A stretch of 14,410 bases of DNA from Oscillospiraceae bacterium (GCA_009786775.1 WQRL01000008.1:1-14410), one strand, 5' to 3'. Positions 8,394-14,410 are shown, counted from the first letter of the stretch. Numbers and translations: made by a program. The notes: a model not told the origin generated them from the sequence alone.

Positions 8394-9638
8394 CTAAACC
8401 ACTAGCTCCTTATTTTCAAACAGCAAGTCCATGAGATTTGTGCCGTCAGGTATAAACACACCTTGCTCAGCGTCCTGTTCACAGTATCTAAGCCCTGTCT
8501 GCCTGTCTTGCCTGCTGTCGTAAATGATAAATGGCACAGGTGAGCCATCGTGGCCGCGTGTGGATGTAAGGGTCTTGTGGTCGGCCATTATTAGCATCCT
8601 GAAATCCTCACCTGTAGCTTTGAGCCGCCTGAGCAGCGGAGCCACAACCCTGCTGTCAATCCATTCGATAGCTTGTAGCTTGCCCTCCGTGTCGCCGTTG
8701 TGGGTACATTCGTCCGGAGCCTCTACGTGCACTGTAGAAAAAGGGTTTGTCCGCAGCACTTCCAGTGTCGCTTCCACCTTGCCTTCATAGTTGGTGTGAA
8801 GCTCCCCCGTCGCCCCCTCTACAGTTATTTTCTCAAGCCCTAGCAACACTCCTATGCCGTGGCAGAGAGGCACCGCTGAGATAATCCCGCCTGTTTTGCC
8901 ATATCTATCGGCAAATTTCGGAAGTTCCGCCGTTTCGCCCTCAGCCCAGAACCAGATACCGTTAGCAGGGAGCTCTCCCCTGGCTCTGCGGGCCTCATTT
9001 TCAGGATGCGTGTTTAGAAACTCAAACGCAAGCCCCATCAGTTCCTTTAGTACCTTTGCGTTTTCACATCCACTGGGCAGAAGTGGCCCAATTACCTCTC
9101 CGAGATAGTCATGGGGTGGGTAGAGCTTAATTCCCTTGATATCAGGATTTTTTTGAGCCGCTATATGCCTAAATGAGGTCCCGGGGTATATGGCCATGCC
9201 GGCTTTTTCTGCGGCGGCTTTGAATGCAGGCGAGTCAAACAGGGCTGTAACCAGCTTATCAGCCAGTTCACCCTCAATTGACCCGGCTGAGTGGGAGAGA
9301 ATTTTCCTCTCCTCAAAAGCCATGCCGCCGTCCTCATAGGACACCATGTTGCAGCGGTAAGCCACATCCCCCGCTACCAGCTTTATGCCGCTTGCAGCGG
9401 CCTCCAGCGCCGCCCTTCCGGCAAAGTAATCCCTGGGGTCACAGCCAAAAATTGACAAAAGCGCAGAATCACTGCCTGCCGCCACCCCTTCGGGGACGGT
9501 TCTGACACTGCCCAGAACCCCTGCCGAGGCCAGCTCATCCATCGTGGGGATGTTTGCGTATTGAAGCGGTGTTTTATTTCCAAGTTGCGGCACGGGGTTA
9601 TCCGCCATGCCATCTCCAATCACCAATACATATTTCAC
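8394..9638 (-). CDS. apgM: Cofactor-independent phosphoglycerate mutase, archaeal type (ApgM-like)
   Basis: A 414-residue member of the alkaline-phosphatase superfamily, aPGAM branch, which interconverts 3- and 2-phosphoglycerate with two divalent metals and a phosphoserine intermediate. Metal and active-site motifs: VIGDGMADNP (D9), AAGSDSALLS (S56/S58 region), HVEAPDECTHNGD (H304, D309, H313) and ADHKTLTSTRGHDG (D353, H354, H363) followed by VPFIIYD. Members in Clostridia and Bacteroides have also been annotated as a proposed alternative homoserine kinase, so the physiological substrate is not settled by sequence. No threonine genes are nearby, which leans weakly to PGM. The start is a GTG. 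An in-frame GTG 9 bases earlier is ruled out by a TAG between them. The Shine-Dalgarno is weak (GGTG, AGGAA further out). Confidence 0.88.
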   Translation of the reverse strand: MKYVLVIGDGMADNPVPQLGNKTPLQYANIPTMDELASAGVLGSVRTVPEGVAAGSDSALLSIFGCDPRDYFAGRAALEAAASGIKLVAGDVAYRCNMVSYEDGGMAFEERKILSHSAGSIEGELADKLVTALFDSPAFKAAAEKAGMAIYPGTSFRHIAAQKNPDIKGIKLYPPHDYLGEVIGPLLPSGCENAKVLKELMGLAFEFLNTHPENEARRARGELPANGIWFWAEGETAELPKFADRYGKTGGIISAVPLCHGIGVLLGLEKITVEGATGELHTNYEGKVEATLEVLRTNPFSTVHVEAPDECTHNGDTEGKLQAIEWIDSRVVAPLLRRLKATGEDFRMLIMADHKTLTSTRGHDGSPVPFIIYDSRQDRQTGLRYCEQDAEQGVFIPDGTNLMDLLFENKELVV

Positions 9639-9687
9639 TATTTCACCAATTCCTATTTCCTATTTTAATTTTAGGCAGCATGCGCCT

Positions 9688-10239
9688 CTACTCCCAGATT
9701 AACCTAGGCTCCCCGCCTTCAGTTTCTAAAAGGGCGCCGTCTATAAGCCTAAACATCTCAAGTTCGCTCTTAAAGTCTTTCCTCAGCTCCTTCTCCAGCC
9801 AGCGGATTTCCCCTTGCCATGAGGCGTTTTGCCTAAAGTTAACAAGAATTTCAAAGGAGCAACGCCCCTCCTTAGACCCGCCGTCTGACGGCATTTTCGC
9901 CCCATCATCCGCTTGCGCCTCAAATACATCCCCGTCCCCGGCTTCCCTCTCATCTTCAACATCTTCAAGCGGAGCCTTGCCATGCTTTTTCTTTGTAGCT
10001 ACAAAAGTTCTGGGGGACAAAAAGGCATGCGGGAATTTTATCTCATTGAAAATATGTTCCATTTTTTCTAACATGCGGATTAAAGTGAGAAACTCATACG
10101 GCTCTTCCAAGTACCGGCTGTATAGTTTACCCTTATAAAGGCCTCCACCAAGCAAGGTAATCTCAGCTCTCATCCTAACTGACCTAGCGGTAATAGGCTT
10201 ATTCTCATCCAAAACCAACAGCAGCACACCCCCTTGCAT
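9688..10239 (-). CDS. Conserved-looking hypothetical protein with central acidic linker
   Basis: I cannot assign a function. From the ATG at 10239 the product is 183 residues. The N-terminal part (about 1-80) is a mixed alpha/beta region with PITARSVRMRAEITLLGGG and YSRYLEEPYEFLTLIRMLEKM. A lysine patch (KKKHGK) and a low-complexity acidic linker (about 91-125, rich in D, E, G) follow. The C-terminal part has FEILVNFRQNASWQGEIRW and a helix rich in Leu and charged residues (LEMFRLIDGAL). It resembles, by memory only, uncharacterised clostridial proteins with an FRQNATWQG-type motif. No signal peptide or membrane span. The frame extends upstream to an ATG at 10362 (224 aa), but that start has no Shine-Dalgarno and the extra 41 residues look like translated intergenic DNA. 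AAGGG lies 11 nt before 10239. Its stop is 49 bases before the apgM start, so it may lead the operon. Confidence 0.7.
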   Translation of the reverse strand: MQGGVLLLVLDENKPITARSVRMRAEITLLGGGLYKGKLYSRYLEEPYEFLTLIRMLEKMEHIFNEIKFPHAFLSPRTFVATKKKHGKAPLEDVEDEREAGDGDVFEAQADDGAKMPSDGGSKEGRCSFEILVNFRQNASWQGEIRWLEKELRKDFKSELEMFRLIDGALLETEGGEPRLIWE

Positions 10240-10467
10240 TTCACAGATTGCCCTTAGAATATACCACACTCCGAAAATAATATCCACTGAATTTTGGGAC
10301 TGCGCCACTTGATTTTTTCTGCGTTTCGTTGTAATATAAGGCCACTGAACGATGACGTTCATCCGGTGTTGCGTACGACAAAGGCATGTGCGCAGTATAT
10401 GGTGGACGTTTTATTTGACTTTAACACACATCTCGCAAATTTGATTCAATTTTGGAGGAACTAATAT
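10240..10467. other. Divergent intergenic region between the hypothetical gene and glmS
   Basis: This holds the start signals for both directions. On the plus strand a clear GGAGG at 10454-10458 lies 9 nt before the glmS ATG. A TTGACT at 10415-10420 resembles a -35 box, but the sequence 17 nt further on (AATTTG) is a poor -10 and very close to the start codon, so I do not call a promoter. On the minus strand there are AT-rich hexamers (TATACT read from 10399 to 10394, TATTAT near 10279-10284) without a convincing -35. No glmS ribozyme core is recognisable. If the hypothetical gene really starts at 10362, the region shrinks to 105 bases. Confidence 0.5.
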
Positions 10468-12282
10468 ATGTGCGGAATTATTGGCTATGTCGGCAGCGAG
10501 AACTCGGTGCCCATAATTGTGGATGGCCTGAAAAAACTAGAATACCGCGGCTATGACTCAGCCGGCATCGCTGTCTACGGTGATGAAGGCTTCGGAGTCA
10601 TAAAGAAAAAAGGCCGCCTCACAGAGCTTGAAGCAGTGCTCAATAAAAACCCCTTTACAAGCCACATGGGAATCGGGCACACCCGCTGGGCGACTCACGG
10701 CGAACCCTCTGACATAAACTCCCACCCCCACTTGGGCAGCCGCAACAAAATTGCCATAGTCCACAACGGCATTATCGAAAACTACAAGGAGCTCAAGGAA
10801 CGTCTGGAAAGAAAAGGAGTTACCTTTGCCTCCCAGACAGACAGTGAAGTAATCGCACAGCTAGCGGAGCTTTATTACAACGGAGATATAATCGACACAG
10901 TGATCAAGGTTTCAGCACATCTTGAAGGCTCATACGCCTTGGGTATAATGTGCCTGGACGACCCTGACAACTTAATTGCCGTAAAAAAGGACAACCCCCT
11001 CATAGTGGGCATCTCTGAGCACGGTAACTTCATAGCCTCCGATGTCCCCGCAATACTCAGCCATACAAACAAAGTCTATTACTTAAGCGATAACGAAATC
11101 ACAGTGCTCCGCAAAGGCGGCGTAGAATTTTTCAACAGCGACAAAGAGCCTATTAGCAAAACTTTGGAAACCATCAACTGGAGCCTCGACAGCGCAGAGA
11201 AGGGCGGCTACCAGCACTTTATGCTCAAAGAGATTATGGAGCAGCCCAAGGTTTTAAGGGACACGCTCTCATCCGCCCTTCTAAGCGGAGAAAACAAAAA
11301 CATAATCGACAGCATTGACATCTCCAAGTTCAACAAAATCGCCATAACCGCTTGCGGCTCGGCATATAATGCAGGCGTCGTGTCAAAATATGTGTTTGAG
11401 AGGCTGTGCAGGTTCTCTTCAATCGAAGTTGAACTTGCAAGTGAGTTTAGGTACAAGGACGCCGTCATTGACGAAAATACACTTGTAATACTAATTAGCC
11501 AGTCAGGTGAAACCGCCGATACCATAGCGGCGCTGCGCGAGTCAAAGGCCCGTGGCTCCGTCACCCTCGCCATAGTAAATGTTGTGGGCAGCACAATAGC
11601 CAAGGAAGCCGACTACACAATTTTCACCGCAGCAGGACCTGAAATTGCCGTTGCGACTACGAAAGCGTTTTCCACACAGCTCGCCCTGCTCTATGTCCTG
11701 GCTGTAAAATTCGGCTGTAAGCTCGGCAAAATCCCCCCCGATATGGAGAGTTCCCTCATAGCTGAACTAAACACCATCCCTGAAAAAATTTCAGCTATTT
11801 TTGAGCATGTGGACTACATTCAGAAGTACGCCTCTGCCTGCATAAGCTATAAAAACATCTTTTTCATAGGGCGGAATATAGACTACGCCATCGCTCTTGA
11901 GGGCTCGCTCAAGCTCAAGGAGATTTCCTACACCCATTCTGAGGCCTATGCCGGCGGCGAACTTAAGCATGGCCCGATTTCTTTGGTGGAAGAGAACACT
12001 TTGGTTGTAACCCTCTCATCCTGCGGCCGCCTCTTCAGCAAGATATTCAGCAATGCCGAACAGGTAATCAGCAGAGGAGCTAAAGTCCTCTTCGTCGGCA
12101 ACGCCTGCGAAGTCGAGACAAGCGACAAGGTTTCGCTGATTAAATTGCCCGGCATCCATGAGCTTTTCTCCCCATCGCTATCTGTCGTAGTCTTGCAGCT
12201 CTTTAGCTATTACGTAGCCGCCAACAAGGGGCTGGACATAGACAAGCCCCGCAACTTGGCAAAGAGCGTCACTGTGGAATAG
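10468..12282 (+). CDS. glmS: Glutamine-fructose-6-phosphate aminotransferase, isomerizing (GlmS)
   Basis: GlmS makes glucosamine-6-phosphate from fructose-6-phosphate and glutamine, the entry step to UDP-GlcNAc, peptidoglycan and other amino-sugar polymers. The 604-residue product is full length (E. coli 609). It begins MCGIIGYVGS, with the N-terminal Cys nucleophile exposed after Met removal. The class II glutaminase domain includes EYRGYDSAGIA, GHTRWATHGEPSDINSHPH and VHNGIIENY. The first SIS domain has ITACGSAYNAG (C296-G297-S298) and ILISQSGETADT. The second has FIGRNIDYAIALEGSLKLKE (from about 466) and AGGELKHGPISL. It ends PRNLAKSVTVE, with the Lys (K599) that forms the Schiff base with the sugar. 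GGAGG lies 9 nt before the ATG. It is a single gene, flanked by a divergent and a convergent neighbour. Confidence 0.98.
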   Translation: MCGIIGYVGSENSVPIIVDGLKKLEYRGYDSAGIAVYGDEGFGVIKKKGRLTELEAVLNKNPFTSHMGIGHTRWATHGEPSDINSHPHLGSRNKIAIVHNGIIENYKELKERLERKGVTFASQTDSEVIAQLAELYYNGDIIDTVIKVSAHLEGSYALGIMCLDDPDNLIAVKKDNPLIVGISEHGNFIASDVPAILSHTNKVYYLSDNEITVLRKGGVEFFNSDKEPISKTLETINWSLDSAEKGGYQHFMLKEIMEQPKVLRDTLSSALLSGENKNIIDSIDISKFNKIAITACGSAYNAGVVSKYVFERLCRFSSIEVELASEFRYKDAVIDENTLVILISQSGETADTIAALRESKARGSVTLAIVNVVGSTIAKEADYTIFTAAGPEIAVATTKAFSTQLALLYVLAVKFGCKLGKIPPDMESSLIAELNTIPEKISAIFEHVDYIQKYASACISYKNIFFIGRNIDYAIALEGSLKLKEISYTHSEAYAGGELKHGPISLVEENTLVVTLSSCGRLFSKIFSNAEQVISRGAKVLFVGNACEVETSDKVSLIKLPGIHELFSPSLSVVVLQLFSYYVAANKGLDIDKPRNLAKSVTVE

Positions 12283-12303
12283 GCGATAAACGAGCGCCCT
12301 TCC

Positions 12304-12329
12304 CGCTGATCCACAGCGCTATTTTCTTT
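12304..12329 (+). terminator. Possible weak terminator after glmS
   Basis: CGCTG (12304-12308) and CAGCG (12314-12318) pair around a 5-nt loop and are followed by ATTTTCTTT. A competing pairing, AGCGC (12293-12297) with GCGCT (12316-12320), uses the same right arm. The stem is only 5 bp, so this is tentative. It sits in the 53-base gap between convergent glmS and the ABC-F gene. Read on the minus strand there is no T-tract, so it would not serve the ABC-F gene. Confidence 0.35.
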
Positions 12330-12335
12330 GCATCT

Positions 12336-13907
12336 TCACCCTATTTCGCCGGACTCAGTTATAGCGCCATCTTTCATCTCCCATATTCTCACGGCGAATT
12401 TATCCAGAAAATACCGGTCGTGGGAGATAAATAGCATAGTGCCGTCAAAGTCGGCTATGGCATCTTCAATCCACTCCCTTGACTCAATATCGAGATGGTT
12501 CGTCGGTTCGTCTAAAATCAGGAAATTCGTCCTGCTTTGCATGAGCAGGCATAACTTCAAACGGCTCTTCTCGCCCCCGGACAAGCTGCTCACTCTCTTG
12601 AGCACGTCCGGGGCTTTGAAGCGAAACCGGGCAAGTACGCTCCGGGCTTTCTCTTCTGTTAGCTCCGCCTCGCCTCTCAGAGTTTCCAGCACCGTCGCAT
12701 TTTCATCTTCAAACAAAATAATCTGTGACATATACGCAATGCTTATGTTGCTGCTGACTTTAATTTCACCGCTATCCGGAGCTTCCTGACCCATCAGCAG
12801 CCGCAGGAGCGTAGTTTTTCCGCAGCCATTAGCTCCGATTAAGGCAATACGGTCATTTCTCCCGATACTAAGACTCACATCATCCATCAGGACATTCTCG
12901 CCATACCGTTTGCAAACCCCTTCAAAAGACACGACCTCCTTGGCGGCGTAACCGCCGCTGCTAAAGTCCTCTGTAATCCTTTTGGATGTAGCAGGCTTAT
13001 CTACCTTGTCCATCTGCTCAATGCGCTTCTCCATAGCCAAGGCGCGTTTGGCAAGACCTGAGTTTGCCGGATTTATCGCAGCCCACACCCGCTGCCTCTT
13101 TATTGCAGCCTCAAGCTGCTCAATCTTTCTCTGCTGCTGCTTGTACTGCTCCGCCTGAGTTAGAAACCGCCGTTGCTTTTCTTCCACGTAGAAAGAATAA
13201 TTCCCAGTGTAGAAATTGGCCTTGCCGTCGTCAAGCTCAATAATTCTGCTCACAACATTGTCGAGAAAAACCCTGTCATGGGATATTACGACCACGGTGC
13301 CTGAAAAATCCCGCACGAAGTTCTCAAGCCATGCAAGGGAGGCTAAGTCCAGATGGTTCGTCGGTTCATCGAGAAGAAGAATGTCGCAGTCCCGCAGGAG
13401 AATGCGCGCCAGATTAACCCTGGTTTTTTCGCCGCCGCTCAGAAGGCTAAACAAGCTCCCACGCATCTCAACGCCTATATTCATCCCTGTGCATATTTTA
13501 TCTATTTTAACCTCAACTTCATAGCCGCCGAGCCTCTCATAGTCCTCCATAAGCCTGCCATAACGCTTCAAAACCGAAGGGTCACAATCCCCTTCAATTT
13601 TCTTCATAGCCTCATAGACTTGCGTTACCTCCGCAAATGACGAGCGCAGGACATCTTCAACAGTGCTCCCTTCGTCAAACGTGGGAATCTGTGCGAGAAT
13701 CTCCACCCTTTTCCCCGATGCCTTGGACAGGCTTCCGCTCTCAAAAGGCTCATCTCCCGTTATAACTTTGAACAAAGTAGTCTTTCCAGACCCATTCTTG
13801 CCCAGCAAGCCGACTCTCTCGCCGCTATAAACCTCAAAAGTAACACCTTTGATTACGTGGTTAGAACCGTAATATTTATTCAAATCATGTACAGATATGT
13901 AAATCAT
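12336..13907 (-). CDS. ABC-F family ATPase (two ABC domains, no membrane part)
   Basis: A soluble 523-residue protein with tandem ABC ATPase domains, the ABC-F architecture. Characterised members bind the ribosomal E site and act in translation (EttA, Uup, YdiF types) or in antibiotic resistance by target protection. Domain 1: Walker A GKNGSGKTT (36-44), signature LLSGGEKTR, Walker B LLLDEPTNHLD with catalytic E181. The inter-domain P-site tip linker is a charged helical hairpin with QQQRKIEQLEAAIKRQRVW and LAKRALAMEKRIEQM. Domain 2: Walker A GANGCGKTT (358-366), LSGGEKSRLKL, and LILDEPTNHLD with E467. It ends shortly after domain 2, so no C-terminal coiled-coil extension as in Uup. The subfamily and any resistance role cannot be decided by eye. 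The ATG at 13907 is chosen because AAGGAG lies 10 nt upstream. A longer frame from 13982 would read through a terminator hairpin and is unlikely. Confidence 0.93.
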   Translation of the reverse strand: MIYISVHDLNKYYGSNHVIKGVTFEVYSGERVGLLGKNGSGKTTLFKVITGDEPFESGSLSKASGKRVEILAQIPTFDEGSTVEDVLRSSFAEVTQVYEAMKKIEGDCDPSVLKRYGRLMEDYERLGGYEVEVKIDKICTGMNIGVEMRGSLFSLLSGGEKTRVNLARILLRDCDILLLDEPTNHLDLASLAWLENFVRDFSGTVVVISHDRVFLDNVVSRIIELDDGKANFYTGNYSFYVEEKQRRFLTQAEQYKQQQRKIEQLEAAIKRQRVWAAINPANSGLAKRALAMEKRIEQMDKVDKPATSKRITEDFSSGGYAAKEVVSFEGVCKRYGENVLMDDVSLSIGRNDRIALIGANGCGKTTLLRLLMGQEAPDSGEIKVSSNISIAYMSQIILFEDENATVLETLRGEAELTEEKARSVLARFRFKAPDVLKRVSSLSGGEKSRLKLCLLMQSRTNFLILDEPTNHLDIESREWIEDAIADFDGTMLFISHDRYFLDKFAVRIWEMKDGAITESGEIG

Positions 13908-13917
13908 TATAAAATAA

Positions 13918-13923
13918 CTCCTT
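13918..13923 (-). promoter_or_regulatory. Ribosome binding site of the ABC-F gene, with anti-SD partners upstream
   Basis: Minus-strand AAGGAG, 10 nt before the ATG at 13907, fixes the start. Two upstream leader segments are perfectly complementary: TAACTCC (plus 13991-13997) pairs with GGAGTTA (plus 13915-13921), and CTCCTT (plus 13984-13989) pairs with AAGGAG itself. Either pairing would hide the site and would enclose the terminator hairpin. Confidence 0.7.
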
Positions 13924-13935
13924 AATATTTGGATT

Positions 13936-13973
13936 AAAAAAACCTGTGCAGACTGTCTTGACTGCACAGGTTT
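13936..13973 (-). terminator. Strong intrinsic terminator in the ABC-F leader (attenuator candidate)
   Basis: AAACCTGTGCAG (13940-13951) and CTGCACAGGTTT (13962-13973) form a perfect 12-bp stem with a 10-nt loop. Read on the minus strand the stem runs directly into a run of 7 T residues (13942-13936, three of them in the stem base); on the plus strand the tail is ACCAAAC, so it terminates minus-strand transcripts. It lies only 12 nt upstream of the ABC-F ribosome binding site, with no obvious promoter between them. It could instead be the normal 3' terminator of the leader transcript, but then the ABC-F gene would lack a visible promoter. Confidence 0.85.
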
Positions 13974-13994
13974 ACCAAACATAAAGGAGCGGAG

Positions 13995-14165
13995 TTAACC
14001 CGCTAATTCATGAGGCGACAGGCATTCAACACAATCACTTTTCCCAAAAAGGGCAGACTGCCCCCTTGGCGTGACAGGAGTCATTGCGAGCTGGTGGTTA
14101 AAAACCGCCAAATGGGCGCAACTATCCCATGCCCCCGCAAAACTAAATGCAAATCTACGTTTCAT
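13995..14165 (-). CDS. Possible leader ORF (56 codons) upstream of ABC-F
   Basis: A short reading frame begins at the ATG at 14165, about 30 nt after the predicted transcription start, and ends at TAA 13995-13997, just before the terminator. The peptide starts MKRRFAFSFAGAWDSC and ends CLSPHELAG; it has four Cys residues, a basic N terminus and no recognised domain. The ribosome site is weak (GGTGG 8 nt upstream). The frame opens 45 bases further up at a GTG (14210), but that codon overlaps the predicted -10 box. The stop codon is part of the segment complementary to the ABC-F ribosome site. It could be a regulatory leader peptide whose translation controls ABC-F expression, or a chance frame over non-coding leader RNA; part of it coincides with a repeat-like palindrome. 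Confidence 0.4.
   Translation of the reverse strand: MKRRFAFSFAGAWDSCAHLAVFNHQLAMTPVTPRGQSALFGKSDCVECLSPHELAG
14046..14063 (-). terminator. Small terminator-like hairpin inside the leader ORF
   Basis: GGGCA (14051-14055) and TGCCC (14059-14063) form a GC-rich 5-bp stem with a 3-nt loop, extendable by G-U and A-U pairs. On the minus strand it is followed by five T residues (14050-14046). It is shorter than the terminator at 13936-13973 and would be covered by ribosomes translating the leader ORF. Confidence 0.35.
14084..14121. repeat. Imperfect palindrome with a CATTGCGAG-type motif
   Basis: TGGTGGTT (14092-14099) and AACCGCCA (14103-14110) pair as RNA from the plus strand with one G-U around AAA. 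Outside this, TTGCG (14084-14088) pairs with CGCAA (14117-14121) across an internal loop. The GTCATTGCGAG sequence at 14080-14090 resembles the conserved edge of dispersed palindromic repeats common in many bacterial genomes. Only one copy is in this window, so repeat status is unproven. Confidence 0.3.
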
Positions 14166-14200
14166 GCCTCTCACCACCCTTCGTGTGAATTTCGACGATA

Positions 14201-14229
14201 ATGCTACCACAAACCCTAAAAAAAGTCAA
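14201..14229 (-). promoter_or_regulatory. Predicted sigma-A-type promoter for the ABC-F leader
   Basis: On the minus strand TTGACT (plus 14224-14229) is separated by exactly 17 nt from TAGCAT (plus 14201-14206), 5/6 and 4/6 matches to the consensus boxes. The spacer begins with a run of T. Transcription would start near 14194, giving a leader of about 290 nt before the ABC-F ATG. It lies just after the stop of the upstream gene. Confidence 0.55.
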
Positions 14230-14243
14230 ATTCTGCGCCTAAA

Positions 14244-14258
14244 CCGGTTCTAAACCGG
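14244..14258 (-). other. Hairpin with the upstream gene's stop codon in its loop
   Basis: CCGGTT (14244-14249) and AACCGG (14253-14258) form a perfect 6-bp stem, and the three loop bases are the TAG stop codon of the right-edge gene (14250-14252). On the minus strand it is extendable by G-U and A-U pairs but is followed only by TTTAGGCGC, so it is a poor terminator by standard rules. Confidence 0.45.
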
Positions 14259-14410
14259 CTCAAGCATAACATTTATTACGGCGCATTTCCCTTTTTTTAC
14301 AGCTTCCCTGCCATCTTTTAAGGCTTTAAGCAGCTCCTTGGGGTCCGTGACGGTCTTGGCAAACGCCCCGCCGGCAGCTTTTGCCACCATGTCAAGCTGA
14401 GCGGACGGAG
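14250..14410 (-). CDS. C-terminal end of a probable thiamine-diphosphate-dependent enzyme (5' part outside window)
   Basis: The frame is open from the right edge to TAG at 14250-14252, giving 52 residues. The segment reads QLDMVAKAAGGAFAKTVTDP, then a helix KELLKALKDGREAVKKGK, then CAVINVMLEPV and stop. This order (D-x-V-x-A-A-G-G, V-T-D-P, helix, strand A-V-I-N-V) is typical of the last segment of the ThDP-binding domain in acetolactate synthase-like and related enzymes. The substrate cannot be inferred from this fragment. It lies upstream of, and in the same direction as, the ABC-F leader promoter. Confidence 0.5.
   Translation of the reverse strand, partial: PSAQLDMVAKAAGGAFAKTVTDPKELLKALKDGREAVKKGKCAVINVMLEPV

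Noticed and set aside
9639..9687. Terminator between the hypothetical gene and apgM
   Set aside because: The AGGCG/TGCCT stem is 5 bp including a G-T pair, and is followed by A-rich, not T-rich, sequence on the minus strand.
10284..10349. Direct repeat CCACTGAA at 10284-10291 and 10342-10349 as an operator pair
   Set aside because: Only 8 bases, no symmetry and no promoter element clearly placed beside it; chance is a sufficient explanation.
10415..10443. TTGACT promoter directly before glmS
   Set aside because: The matching -10 position is poor (AATTTG), and the start site would fall at the ribosome binding site.
13908..13982. N-terminal extension of the ABC-F protein to an ATG at 13982
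   Set aside because: The extra 25 codons run across the terminator stem-loop and the Shine-Dalgarno; the ATG at 13907 has a proper AAGGAG at 10 nt.

Overview
The window looks like a chromosomal segment of an anaerobic, moderately GC-rich member of the Firmicutes, probably Clostridia. The pointers are AddAB instead of RecBCD, the MEP isoprenoid kinase IspE, an archaeal-type cofactor-independent phosphoglycerate mutase-like protein, a flavoprotein with an Isf-type compact cysteine motif, and strong GGAGG-type ribosome binding sites. No phage, transposase or CRISPR structure is visible. The species cannot be named from sequence reading alone.

Left block, about 10239 down to 1, all minus strand. 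In transcription order: a hypothetical protein, the apgM-like phosphoglycerate mutase, ispE, a UPF0316/DUF2179 membrane protein, an Isf-like flavoprotein, addB, and addA, which runs off the left edge. From apgM onward the genes are packed tightly: 3 nt between apgM and ispE, an ATGA overlap ispE/UPF0316, 17 nt before the flavoprotein, a TAATG junction into addB, and an 11-base overlap addB/addA. I see no terminator in this part, so one polycistronic, translationally coupled message is likely. It joins central metabolism and isoprenoid synthesis to double-strand break repair, which is probably a matter of expression level, not of pathway.

Middle, 10240 to 12335. A divergent intergenic region precedes plus-strand glmS, a complete glucosamine-6-phosphate synthase that feeds UDP-GlcNAc and the cell wall. 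The glmS ribozyme found upstream of many Firmicute glmS genes is not recognisable here. A weak hairpin with a T-rich tail lies between glmS and the convergent ABC-F gene.

Right block, 12336 to 14410, minus strand. A two-domain ABC-F ATPase (ribosome-acting family) is preceded by about 290 nt with the layout of a regulatory leader: a good promoter, a short ORF of 56 codons, a strong intrinsic terminator, then the ABC-F ribosome binding site. The stop-codon region of the short ORF is perfectly complementary to that ribosome binding site. This possible attenuator is the most interesting item in the window. At the right edge is the C-terminal end of what is probably a thiamine-diphosphate-dependent enzyme.
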